In this document: positions 23,923-35,008 of the stretch, piece by piece | Position numbering within the stretch: the stretch's first letter is position 1 | Layout: the number at the start of each line of letters is the position of its first letter | Translations under genes and position numbers: made by a program | Notes under the pieces: generated by a model | Databases searched by the model: none | The model's input: only the letters and a program-made list of their open reading frames with translations | Told to the model about the DNA's origin: nothing | Assembly (NCBI GenBank): GCA_946800325.1 | Contig: OX326961.1 | Location: 7,232,655-7,296,654 of the forward strand | Origin: Luzula sylvatica | Taxonomy: Eukaryota > Streptophyta > Magnoliopsida > Poales > Juncaceae | Direction of reading: 5' to 3' | DNA: 64,000 bases

Positions 23923-24026
23923 AATCTTGTAGACCGTAGTATCTTATACGACTTTATATTTATATTCCATAGAATTTTTTTTATAGACTTATGTTGAATT
24001 GCACATATATAACTAAAACTACAAAT

Positions 24027-24499
24027 TAGGAGTGGCCAAATGGTTTGGTTTATTTGGTAACCGAACCGAACTGGTCGAATTCGGTTTAATCGGTTCGGTT
24101 TTTCGATTTATTTGGTTCGGTCCGGTTCAAAAATTGATATTATTCGATTTATTCGGTTAGGTTCGGTTCGCTTTTAGTTTTACCGACCGAATTAGTATTT
24201 GTTTTCATGTTTTTAATTATGTTAATTAAAAAAAATTAATATTTCATATTGTAAAATTAAAAATAATATAATTATATTTGATTTGACTTGTTTTTATATT
24301 TTTTTGCTAAATAAAATTCGAACTTTATAATTATAGAACTTCTTGTTCGGTTCAACCGAACAAACCGAATAAGAAATTCGGTTTAATCGGTTCAAATTTT
24401 ATTCGGTTCGGTTCGGTTTGAATCTAGTTCAGTTCGGTTTGAATCGATTTGACCTTAATCGATTCTGTTCGGTTTGGTTCAACCGAATGCCCACCCCTT
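24027..24499. mobile_element. hAT-like non-autonomous element, GGTTCGG-rich
   Basis: The left end TAGGAGTGGCCAAATGG and the reverse complement of the right end (AGGGGTGGGCATTCGG) form a diverged inverted pair. They are similar to the TAGGGGTG ends of the hAT elements at 28037 and 51829. The interior is rich in CGGTTCGGTT and CCGAACCGAA. A convincing 8-bp duplication is not visible; flanks are too diverged. Confidence 0.55.
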
Positions 24500-24570
24500 A
24501 CGAACAATCATTGTTAACTCGATCGATATTCGAATTAACTTGTCGACTACATATTTACACTTAATTATTT

Positions 24571-25124
24571 GGCAGGATTTCATGTGTACCCCTGCAAAAC
24601 ATCATAATTTCATGTATACCCCTCAAAACCGTAAAATTTCATAAATACCCCTAGAAAACACTTCAAATATCATGGATATCTCTAATTAAATTGTTATTTG
24701 ATCATTTGTTAATTTTTCGTTCAAATTTTTTTTTTCATTTTACCTTTATGTAAAAGATAATAATTACTTAAATTTTTGAGAATAATATTAATTTCAACAA
24801 TGATTTTTGGAAAGAAATTGTGAAGTATAATTGACAATATTTGACTTTTTATAGTTTTAAATTTTATTTTAAAGAAAAAATTATTCATTATCATAAAAAA
24901 TAATTTGAAAAATTAGTGAATACGTTGATGGTTTTTAAATGATATAATATGACCATATGTAATATTTTAAGAATTTTATAAGGGTAATAATGATATTTGA
25001 AGGATTTTGAAGGGGTATTCATGATATTTTGAGACGTTTGCAGGGGTATTCGTGAAATTTCAAATTATTGAAGGATATATGTGAAATTTTGATGTTTTTT
25101 CAGGAGTAGAATAGAAATTGTGCC
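24571..25124. mobile_element. Non-autonomous Mutator-like element with perfect 9-bp duplication
   Basis: The left end GGCAGGATTTCATGTG and the reverse complement of the right end, GGCACAATTTCTATTC, begin long inverted repeats tiled with TACCCCT and ATTTCATG-like motifs. TAATTATTT flanks both sides exactly (24562-24570 and 25125-25133). A 9-bp duplication with long TIRs is diagnostic for Mutator-like elements. There is no coding capacity in its 554 bp. Confidence 0.9.
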
Positions 25125-25328
25125 TAATTATTTATATCAACATCAAAGATTTAATTAGTAGATTCAACAGGGACTTGCATGAGAAAGACCACAATAAAGA
25201 GGAGTTCATATGTAACGTGCAGGAATCCCCGCGTAATTAGTTAACATTCAATGACCACTAAACTAAACACATCCTTTGGTACTTCACCAGTACCCTGTAC
25301 TTATTAAACGGAGACCTCCAGTCGTAAT

Positions 25329-25830
25329 GTCAACGGGGCGGGTCGGGTGTTACCCGAACCCGAACCCAAAATATCCGTGGGTAAAAATCTGTACCCGAAC
25401 CCGCGGGTAAATTTCTACCCGCGGGTATTACCCGTTACCCGAAAATCCGCGACCTCTCTCTTCTTTCTCTCTTCTCTCTCTCTTTCCGCGACTCTCTTCT
25501 TTCTCTCTTCTCTGTCTCTTTCCGCGAGCTTTGCTCTCTCTTTTCCGCGACTCTCGACGGCGACGGCTGACGCGACCCTCTACTCTCGACCGCGACGCGA
25601 CTGGCGACTCTCGACCGCGACGCGACTGGCGACTAGGACTCTCGACCGATTGGGGTGGCCGACGCGATTGGCGATTAGGGTTTCTTCGACAGTTCGACCG
25701 CGATTGGCGACTAGGACTCTCGACCGTGACTGCGATTGGTTAGGGTTTCTTCGACTGGGGTTGGTTCAGTTTAACTGATTTTGAAATGAAGCAAAGAAAA
25801 TTATTTTTTCAATCGAACCGAACCGAACAA
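25329..25830. repeat. GC-rich minisatellite with GGGTCGGG flank
   Basis: The segment opens with gtcaacggggcgggtcgggt and an inverted repeat (CCGCGGGTA ... TACCCGCGG near 25400-25428). It continues as a CT-rich tract and then imperfect units of ctctcgaccgcgacgcgac and ggcgactagg to about 25760. It ends with CAATCGAACCGAACCGAAC. Frames of 143 and 70 codons exist but follow the repeat, so no protein is claimed. It may be a decayed hAT-like element of the TAGGGGTGTCAA class. Confidence 0.5.
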
Positions 25831-26318
25831 ATCGACTCAGCAGTGAAACCAACTAGACACGAGTCGATAGTTTATTTTTTCGAATGGTCCATAAAATTTA
25901 ATGAAGTTAATGTGGCATGTACAAGAAAATGTATAATAATATTATGTCATCAACTTTGTATGCCAGTTAAAAATGAAGTTCATCTCTAGATGTTTCCTCT
26001 GTCATTACAAAATCTTTTTTTTTTCTAATTTGCATGATAATAAATGATTTTTTCCAATACATTTGAGTTTGCTAAAAAAAATTTAATTTTTGGATTTGAT
26101 CAATTTTTTTTCAATGCATTTTCTCTTGATCTTTATCGATATGAATATACTGTTTTTTTATTTGTTTGATCATCATATTTTATTTCATTGTATGTTATTT
26201 ACCGCTTAAATATCGCCTGTAACTTTTATACATTTTTGTTAGTTCATTTATTGTAAAGATGTTGAAATACTAAATTTTGTTAAAATACCATATAATGAAT
26301 AAATAACTTTTATGTTTA

Positions 26319-26403
26319 CTAGCTTTAACCCCGCGCAATTGCGCGGGAGTCTTCGAGTTCATCACGAATTATGTTTTCTTATTTTTTGCCGGAATGAACA
26401 CTC
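26319..26403 (-). mobile_element. Helitron 3' terminus (minus strand)
   Basis: Read on the minus strand: the hairpin CCCGCGCAATTGCGCGGGG, then TTAAAG, then CTAG (26319-26322) and T. It is nearly identical to the plus-strand end at 42596. The body is interrupted after 85 bp by the solo LTR at 26404. The far end was not found. Confidence 0.75.
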
Positions 26404-27479
26404 TATTGGGAATTCGCCCGACCCCGGGCCCGCGCAGCGGATATGAAGGCCCGGTCCGGTTCCCTAAATCCAAGATCACGCCATGACTTCGAGGGTACGA
26501 TGCAAAGTAGGATAGACGATTACCAGCGTGAAATTGATCACGCACGACGGGTTGATCGCTCACATCCTTCTCTTCCTTCGGTGTCACGTTGGTGACTAGC
26601 CCGTACGTCCCATACCGCACGTCTCCCACCGTCTTGACACGCCTCGGGTTGTCTTCGTGCGTTCCATGCCCGCATGCTTCCACAGCCCGTTACTCGATTC
26701 GCTCGTTTCCGTCTCCGGCAGATATCGTTCCTCCGAATCAATCACAACCGAAAGAGCCCCAGATGTTGCTCCTCTACGTGTATCCACCTTGACTCGTAAG
26801 ACGTCGGTCGTGGGTGCAACTGCCTAGACGAAGCACCGGCGAACTTGCTCGATCGATTGATTCTCTTCTCCGAAAAAACTGTTTTTCTCGGTTCTCTCTC
26901 TTTACACCCTTTCACTCAATAGAAAGATGTCTCTCAATATATCTGGAATATTCTGAATATTCTGAATGAATTCACATCTGGATTGACCAGTGAGAGAGAG
27001 AAAGAAACATCCTATTTATATCACATAGGATTAGGATTGGCCAAAAGACATGTATATCCAATATACACTCTTTCACACAAAAAGTTGCATGAATCTGTCC
27101 AGTATTCTGTCCATACGAAATTGGTAAATTCCTTTGACAGAAAATCAACCAACACGAAAGTTGTAGATAATCTTATTATCTACACGATCCAATTTAGCCT
27201 TGTCCAATTGGAGTTCGTATACAAAAGTTATGATTGTTTTACTAATTGTATGTCATACTGTTGTACCCTTTCGGTATTTCATAGAAACGACACTGATACT
27301 TCGTTCATATGAAATATATTTCTACATGAAGGTTGTAGATAATCTTATTATCTATCTAACCCAATTTGAACCATTCAAATTGGATTTTTCTACTGAAAGA
27401 TATGACCACGAATGTATGCTTACATTCGTTTATCCTTGTGTACACTTTTACGGTTGATCCTGAAACTGTATTTCCTTCA
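26404..27479 (-). mobile_element. Solo LTR of a Ty1/copia family (copy 2)
   Basis: On the minus strand it begins TGAAGGAAATACAG and ends CGAATTCCCAATA. The expected terminal CA has become TA. The perfect 5-bp duplication CACTC lies at 26399-26403 and 27480-27484. It is the same family as 8527-9621 and the 5' LTR at 59796. It inserted into the Helitron whose terminus is at 26319. Confidence 0.92.
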
Positions 27480-27484
27480 CACTC

Positions 27485-28028
27485 GTGCCCAAATCCGCTC
27501 TCAAAATCGGTTGATATTGAAACCTTAGTTAGTTCACGACATGGTCCAAAATGCTCTTCGAGAAAACTTCAAATCTACCAAATCCAATAAATAATATTAA
27601 ACTATATTCATGACACTTATTTTATATATGAAAAATTGAAATAAAATATATAAAAAAATGAAATTAATAACCTCATTTTCATCATCATGAACAGAGCGCA
27701 TCCATTTCGTTTCATTCCTCCTTCCATCCCCGGTATTGCGTCATGTGCAATTCGTAGATTAGTGGGTAATTAGTAAGTTGTAGTAGATTATGTATTTTGA
27801 TTATGCATTACTTGGAAAAATATTTGATATTAGCAATACAAGTACTTTGGAAAATGTCGTTCTTTTTACTAGGAGCAATATATATTTTATACTAGCATTC
27901 TTTTTTTTATTGTATTATTTGTCAATTCTTTTAACCGAACTTTCTTTTTATTTTGTGTTCTTTTGAATGATTTGATATGTTTTGGTTTTTGAATTATTTT
28001 AAATTGAATATTGTTGAATTTATTGGCG
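27485..28028. other. AT-rich spacer, nothing recognised
   Basis: This is probably the continuing body of the minus-strand Helitron split by the solo LTR. No open frame or terminus is supported. Confidence 0.35.
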
Positions 28029-28036
28029 ACAGTTTG

Positions 28037-28937
28037 TAGGGGTGTACATAGACCGGGTTGGGAGGATTTTTATCTAAAATGTAACCCAACCCAAAAAGAA
28101 CGGGTTTTCATTTTTCCAACCCAACCCAACCCATGATACCTACAAAAATTTTCAAACCCATATTGACCGGGTTGGGCGGGTATAACGATATATGTTCATA
28201 TGTTCACAAAAAAAAAATGTGCAACAAAAATTATATTTTTAATTAGATCGTCAAAAAATATTTTACAAACATGCAAATCAAAATTAAACATCCATAATCA
28301 ACATCTCATTATATTTATTTCATATTTCCCGACAATAAATATAAAACACATATTATATAGAAAATTTTCAAAGTTCAAACTAATTATATATTTGGTGACA
28401 AAACTGATATAGTGATATCATACAGAAATAAAAAAAATTACTATTAAAGAAAACACTAAATAATAATCAAAGACGAAGTTTACTCTTAAACAAAATAAAA
28501 GTAACAAACGAGGATACACATTTTTTTGTCAGAAAACAAAACATGTCATATATGATTTAAGTTAAGAAATTTTGTATTTTCACTTGAGAAATTTTAATTA
28601 CTTGATAAACATAATATTTATATAAGGTAAAAAAAGATACTATACTATATAATATTAAAAATAATTAATAATAAATAAATTATAGCAATATAAATTACGA
28701 AAAATTAGCATATCATATATTTTATATTAAAAACTTAAACAATTAGTTGGAAATTTGGAATTATACGGGTCGGGTCGGGTTAATGCGGGTTTTTAGTTTC
28801 AAACCCGTAACCCAACCCATACTTACGGGTTTGTCAACCCGGACCCGACCCAACAACTTCGAAACCCGCAAAAAACGGGTCGGTCCAGGTCGGGTTGGGT
28901 GGGTTGGGCGGGTTGGAGAATTTTGTGTACACCCCTA
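28037..28937. mobile_element. hAT non-autonomous element, 8-bp duplication
   Basis: It starts TAGGGGTGTACA and ends TGTACACCCCTA, a perfect 12-bp inverted repeat. ACAGTTTG flanks both sides (28029-28036 and 28938-28945). Subterminal regions are dense in GGGTTGGG / CCCAACCC and CGGGTCGGGT. The core is AT-rich and non-coding. It ends about 570 bp upstream of the start codon of the gene at 29510. Confidence 0.92.
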
Positions 28938-29399
28938 ACAGTTTGTGCTATGCGAGAAGTGATCGTTGAATATTACTATTGGCGACGCGAGATTATTAGT
29001 TACGGATATGATCGCAAATTTTTCATTATTTTGTTGCTTGAAAGTATTGGTGACAATCAATGAGAAACAACAAATCCAAACTATGGATATATAGGACCCG
29101 AAATTGCTTATAGTTTTCCATCCGGTATAAGCATTTAAAGATTTTAGAAAATAGTTTTTTTGTAGATTACACTTGTGAAAAATAACAAAACATGAATTTC
29201 CAATGACAAATTTATTTTCTCCATTTGTCCGAAATATTTTCTTTACTGGCACGAATCTTTCTCACATGTAGTGGAATTATTGCTCTAGTTAGCCTAGCAT
29301 TGATTAACGCTGCTAAAAGTTGGGAATTATTGTGCATTAAAAAATTTAATGGGCTGAAGCCCACACTCCCCAAATTGCCATTGCTGCAGCCTGCAAGGA

Positions 29400-29408
29400 T
29401 ATATAAAT
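29400..29408 (+). promoter_or_regulatory. TATA box of the zinc-finger gene
   Basis: TATATAAAT lies 110 bp upstream of the ATG at 29510, placing transcription start near 29430-29440 and giving a short leader of about 75 nt. A TGGGCT ... AGCCCA pair (about 29350-29363), resembling plant site II elements, lies just upstream. Confidence 0.6.
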
Positions 29409-29509
29409 ATCGTCACCAATCAACTACTACGCCGCCGATTCTCCTGACCCTCCCAATCTTCCCACTCCCGCCATCAATCCCTCTCCACTCGACAGCTTCA
29501 TCGTTATCA

Positions 29510-31652
29510 ATGGCGACCTTGGCTTCTCAACGCCAAAACCCTCCGCCGTTACTGGAGGTGTGTTGTGCTGGTTGCGGCGAAACCCTAGAAGTCGAGCCAG
29601 GGTTAACCAAGTTCGTCTGTCCTGACTGCCACACGGCTCAAGCACTGCCGTCGGAGCTCATGCCACGTAAGAAGAGAGCACTCCCGCTTCCACGCGGAGC
29701 CGATTCAAGCAAGGCCCAGCTTCCTTGTGGATCTTGTAACACTTTGTTGAATGTACCGCATGGATTAGGGAGATTTAATTGTCCGAAATGCGGGGTCGAG
29801 TTAGGAGTGGATCAGGATCGATTGAAGGGATACCTTGCTGGATCCTCTGTCCCTGCCAATGAAGTTGCTATTGCGACGCCTTCTGCTGTCAGATTGCTTC
29901 TGCCTGCAGAGATCGAACCCTCGCCACAGGTCCATTTTTGTCAATATTCCATTTTACTTAGTTAATGGACCTTTTTAATCTTTCTCTTTCTTCAATGCAT
30001 TAGATCAATGCTACTACTCAGAGTCAGTCTCTCGCTACTCAAATCGGACATGTTTGGTTCTTATTTCTTTTCTCATATATTACGACCGGTTTATACTTTA
30101 TCCTAAATTCTTAATATAAATTTATTCAGAATCGCATGATATCATCGAAATCACCACTCACCTTGGCTCGAGACTCAGAACCTCACGTGAGTGTGTTTTT
30201 TTTCAATTAAAACCTTACTTTTATCGAAATCTTCACAATTTTCTTTGAATATAGCAGGATCTGAATCGTCGAGCTTCTTCATCGAGAGGCCTCGTATCTC
30301 CACCCATCAATACCAAACAAAATCACAATATTCCCGTTTCCTCATCGAGAACGATCGTACAGTGTCGTGTCAATACCGAACAAATCAAAATCGAAGAAGA
30401 AGAAGAAAACGATCAAATTCGCACCGCTCATCTAGAAACAAAAGAAATCAAGAAAACCAAGAGAAGTCGAAGTCGAACCACTAAAGAAACCGAGCAAATC
30501 GAAGTCGAGGAAAACAATCCAATTCGTACCGCTCCTCCCGAAGCAAAGAAAATCAAGAAAACCAAGAAGAGTCGAAGTCAACCCACTAAAGAAACCGAGC
30601 AAATCGAGGTCGAAGAAGAAGAAAACGATCCAATTCGTACCGCTCCTCCGGAAGCAAAGAAAATCAAGAAAACCAAGAAGAGTCGAAGTCAACCCACTAA
30701 AGAAACCGAGCAAATCGAGGTCGAAGAATAAGAGAACGATCCAATTCGTACCGCTCCTCCTGAAGCAAAGAAAATCAAGAAAACCAAGAAGAGTCGAAGT
30801 CAACCCACTAAAGAGACCGAGCAAATCGAGGCCAAAGAAGAAGAAAACGATCCAATTCGTACCGCTCCTCCCAAAGCAAAAAGAACCAAGAAGAGTCAAA
30901 CTCAAATCACTAAAGAAACCGAGTCTTCTCTCAGACGTAGCCGCAGAATTGCCGATTCTTACCCTCCTTCCAAGAAGGTCGGAAAACAAAGTCAACCCAG
31001 TCAAAACGAGGTCAACGACGAAACTTCCCTCGAGCCGTTAAACATTGCAAGGCACTACAATGACTTGTTTCCTTTGGACAACGAACTTTCCATGTCGGAT
31101 CCAATTTATCCCGACCCGGATCCAACTATCGACAGCGAGGATGAAGGTGATGATGGTGCAGACCAGAGCGAATCCGAACCCGAACCCGAAAATCACGAGC
31201 AAGAAACCGAGGTGAACATGCTAGAGGCTCTAAGGAATGCTCAACAGAGACGAGGCTTCACTACTGGTTCGATTACGAAATTAAAGTCTCGGCCTGGGAA
31301 ACGGGGCCCGTCAAAATGTCTCCATATTTGGGACCGACCTGACGACGATCCAATCGAAATCGAGTTCAACTCCATAGGCCAACCAATTGGGAGCGAAGCA
31401 TATTTGTTGAGCAATTTCTTGGGCTCGATTGCTCGGGACGGTAAATTGGTTCCTTTGAGATACATCGATTGGCGAGCCGTACCGGTGAATTACAAAGATA
31501 CCATTTGGTTTATCGTCAAGTCGAGGTTTAAGGTACGAGAGGATAATAGACGGTACGTTATGAAGGCTTTAGGAAGGTGTTGGAGTACGTGGAAATCGAC
31601 TTTGAAGAAGCGTCACTTTGATTGTCATGATAATGACGAAAAAAGCCACTAA
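29510..31652 (+). CDS. LSD1-type zinc-finger / En-Spm-associated domain gene (in-frame stop, truncated)
   Basis: A four-exon model is read from splice signals: 29510-29929, 30004-30051, 30130-30186 and 30258-31652, with introns of 71-78 bp, all phase 0 with GT...AG. The model gives 639 codons. Two LSD1-type zinc fingers lie at about residues 19-40 (CAGC ... CPDC) and 73-94 (CGSC ... CPKC). They resemble those of plant FORGETTER1/Strawberry-notch and LSD1 proteins. Five 35-37-residue charged repeats follow (RTAPPEAKKIKKTKKSRS), then an acidic stretch, then a domain like the plant 'Ptta/En/Spm' transposase-associated family (LHIWDRP, EFNSIGQPIG, FLGSIARDGK, YIDWRAVP). Its role is unknown; nuclear DNA binding is inferred. 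Two defects stand out: TAA at 30729-30731 in the third repeat, and a C terminus ending inside a tandem array, shorter than I expect for the family. Start: ATG 29510 has a good +4 G and follows a TATA box; the longer upstream open frame is not used. Confidence 0.75.
30408..30925 (+). repeat. 111-bp in-frame coding repeats (five units)
   Basis: Units begin at aac-atcc/aac-atca positions 30408, 30513, 30624, 30735 and 30846. The spacing is 105, then 111, 111 and 111 bp, equal to 35-37 codons, so the repeat preserves the frame. Units 2-4 are almost identical (gaagcaaagaaaatcaagaa). Unit 1 and unit 5 are more diverged, as expected when central copies expand by slippage or unequal exchange. The TAA stop sits at the boundary before unit 4. 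Confidence 0.93.
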
Positions 31653-32930
31653 AACTTATAACTTTTGGCAGCGTTTGTATTAAAAGCCACTAAAACTTAT
31701 CACTGATCACAGCGTTTGTATGAAAAGCCACTAAAACTAAAACATTTTGCCAGCGTTTGAATTAAAAGCCATTAAAACTTATAACTTTTGGCAGCGTTTG
31801 TATTAAAAGCCACTGAAACTTATCACTTATCGCAGCGTTTGTATTAAAAGCCACTAAAACTTATCACTTATCGCAGCGTTTGTTTTAAAAGTCACTCAAA
31901 CTTATAACTTTTGGCAGCGTTTGTATTAAATGCTACTCAGTCTTATGACCTTTGGCAGCGTTTGTATTAAAAGCCACTAAAACTTATGAATTATTGCAGC
32001 GTTTGTACTAAAGGCCACTAAAACTTATCACTTTTGGCAGCGTTTGTATTAAAGGCCACTAAAGCGTACAACTTATGACAGCGTTTGTATAGAAGGCCAC
32101 TAAAAGTTATCACTTATCGCAGCGTTTGTATGAAAAGCAACTAAAACTAAAACATTTTGCCAGCGTTTGAATTCAAAGCCACTAAAACTTATAACTTTTG
32201 GCAGCGTTTGTATTAAACGTCACTACAACTTATAACTTTTGGCAGCGTTTGTATTAAAAAGGCACTAAAACTTCTCACTGATCGCAGCGTTTGTATTCAA
32301 AGTAACTAAAACTTATAACTTTTGGCAGCGTTTGTATTAAAAGCCACTAATCTTATCACTTATCGCAGCGTTTGTATTAAAAGCCACTAAAACTTATAAC
32401 TTTTAGCAGCGTTTGTACTAAAGGCCACTAAAACTTATAACTTTTGGCAGCGGTTGTATTAAAAGCCACTAAAACATATAACTTTTAGCATAGTTTGTAT
32501 TAAACGCCAGTAAAACTTATAACTTATGGCAGCGTTTGTTCTACAGGTCATGAAAACTTATAATTTTAGGCAGCGTTAATTAAACACCACCAAAACGTAC
32601 TGTTTGCAGCGTTTGTACGAAAGCCACTAATCCTTTTGGCAGCTTTTGTTCTAAACGGCACTAAAACTACATAACTATTGGCAGCATCTTTTAGAAATAT
32701 CTTTAAAAGCCACTAAAAACTACACTCTTTGGCATCTTTTGTTCTAAATGACACTAATATTCTGTAACTGTTGGCAGCGTTTGTATTAAATGTCACTAAA
32801 ACAATATATCGTTTGGCAGCATATTTTAGAAATATTACTAAAACCATTCGGTTGGCAGCGTTTGTATTGAACTCTACTAAAACTTGTAACTTATGGCAGT
32901 GTTTGTATTAAACGCCACTAATAGTGCAGC
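31636..32930. repeat. ~41-bp tandem array, about 31 copies, CACTA-subterminal-like
   Basis: The unit is about 41-43 bp, with core GGCAGCGTTTGTATTAAAA followed by GCCACTAAAACTTAT and AACTTTT. The GCAGCGTTT core recurs about 31 times at about 40-bp spacing. Copies near the gene are regular; those after about 32560 decay, with cores such as GCAGCATATTTT. The array starts at the gene's stop codon: the last codons KSH-stop are encoded by the first unit. GCAGCGTTT and GCCACTAAAA motifs are, from memory, typical of subterminal repeats of plant CACTA (En/Spm) elements. No CACTA terminus was found. Confidence 0.93.
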
Positions 32931-32939
32931 CCCAAGGTA

Positions 32940-35005
32940 AAGCCCAATAATCCCTCTTTAAATGGATCTTTGCACGAATAGCTACACAAGAAAATCCACA
33001 GAAGATCACAGATGAACTCGGCACCACTCACTAACAGATCTAACTGTCACTATTTGCCCTCCATTTTAGGTCAGATGGACGTGTCCATTGATCAGCTGAT
33101 TTGTTAAATTGAACTGAATCGAATCAGTGCCAGATTTCTCGACGAAATCACTGGAGAGGACGTAACTTCCTCTCCGGTGCACCAAATTCCATGATCTGGT
33201 ACTCGAAACGATCGTCGGAACGTGAGGAGTATGATCGTGGAGTTTGTTTGGGTTAATTTAGTCCAGGAAGCATGAATTTATGCTATAAATCCTCGGGTTT
33301 GAGTTGACAGTCGGGCAGACGCCATCCGAGAGAGTTTGAATCCATTATAAAGCTTCTAAAACCTTCCTTAAGCCTAAAGAACAGTTCTTCCACACTTGGT
33401 TTGCTTTGAGAGAGACAACAACCCTATTTTCCTCCTCAACTCACCATTTCAGAGAGAAATCAGTCATCACCGGGGAAAAGAGAGATTTTTTATGGGTTTT
33501 CTGGCTTAGTGTATAGTCTAGAAGGGTAAAGGAACCTTGAGAAGTGAGTGAAACCCACTGGTTTATCTTCAAGCCACTTCTGGTACAAAATCAGGGGCAA
33601 TTCAGTCATTTTCAGCAAATTGGTGTGACGACAATGCCAATTGAGCTGCCTCATACCTCCTCCAACCTTTCTTCAAGCTGGATCTACCTAATCAAGCCTT
33701 CCAAAGCCTCTGAGTTTATCAATCTTCTGAAAATTAGGTGATATTTTTCCTTATTTCTCTGACAGTAAGGCTAGGTTGTGATTTTTGTATGAAATTATAT
33801 GTATAAACGCATGATTGACGATTATAAACCTTTTTCCTATTTTTCTGGATTTTATTTCGAATTTTCCTTGTCATGAAACCCTAATTTCTGTTAATCACTG
33901 TCTAACTTTCTTAATTAATTATAAAATTACCCAGAAATTTTTAATTACCACTTTATACTAATTACTTTGTATCTTGATCTGTTCTTGAATTACCTTTTTA
34001 CAGATTTGAATTTAGAATTTTGTTTGAATTGTTATTGATTTTCAAAGTTCACTCAAAACCTAAATTCCAGTTTTCAGATTTCAAAGTGCCTATTTTCTCT
34101 GAATATTTTAAGGCATTTGTACATCTTCTTAATTCAATCAAGAATTGTTTCTGAATTTTATTGACATCAATATTCAAATATAAATTAATCTCATCACATA
34201 TCATCATCAATTTTGGGAGAAATGATATTCCAAAATTGAGGAAAAAATATTCCGGAAACAATTTTGACCTATCAAATCGCGGACTTGGCAATCGCCAACT
34301 CCAAAAAAAAAAAAAATACAATTTTGACCTAATTTCCCAGAATTCAAATCTAAAGAACATATTCCTTGACCATTTTTAATTGATTTATAGATTGATCTAG
34401 ATCAAACCAGTAAGTTCATATCCAAGACCAAACAATGTACTTTCAATACCTTTTTGAATCATCTATTTTGGTTGGATTTTCTATTTGATATTGAACTTTT
34501 GATATTGAACTTTATATCCTGATTCAAGGACTTAATTGTCAAATTGTGAAAATCTTGGATCTGTCCAAATTGGTGCATGTATTGTAAAATGCCTAGATCT
34601 TCTTAGACCAAACCAAGTTCACCATTGTATTGTACTAAGACCTTAATTCAATTCAAGACCAAATTCAAATTAATTGGAAGTCTATATCCTTAGTTATTTA
34701 ATGTTCAAAATTGTTCATAAGTAATATTGATTCGAAAATTTAACTGGATATTTTTACAAATATGCCAGGGACTGTTTTCTAAATCGTTAATAACTTTTTA
34801 TCTACAAGTACAAATTGTACAAAATTTGTACCAGACCTCAGTTACATGATAATGGACATAATTTAAAAGTTTCATAATATTTCATAAAGTGTTTAATTAA
34901 ATATTAATTTAATAGTGCATATATTCTCCGTGGATCGATACCCCTATTTATCCAATACTACTTTTATCATAAAAATCTTTTGTTGTGCAAAACGACCCGC
35001 AACAA
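32940..35005 (+). mobile_element. Athila-like (Ty3/gypsy) LTR, boundary uncertain
   Basis: The right boundary is set by the adjacent primer-binding site; the LTR would end ...CCCGCAACA at 35005. The left limit is not defined and lies between the end of the tandem array and about 33200. A core promoter (gctataaatcc, about 33280) and a CT-rich leader (33400-33450) fit an LTR with U3-R-U5 order. No second LTR was found downstream, so the element is truncated. Confidence 0.45.
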
Positions 35006-35008
35006 AAT

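Noticed and set aside
25347..25778. 143-codon frame
   Set aside because: It follows the GC-rich minisatellite; no domain is recognised and the sequence is repeat-driven.
29225..29509. Upstream extension of the first exon's open frame
   Set aside because: It covers the TATA box and promoter; the ATG at 29510 fits the promoter position and starts the conserved zinc-finger protein.
30432..31004. 190-codon minus-strand frame over the coding repeats
   Set aside because: It is antisense to the zinc-finger gene and owes its openness to the 111-bp repeats (LLGFFSGLTSTLLGFLDF-type periodicity).
31636..32930. CRISPR-like array
   Set aside because: Units are contiguous tandem repeats without unique spacers, in a plant genome context.
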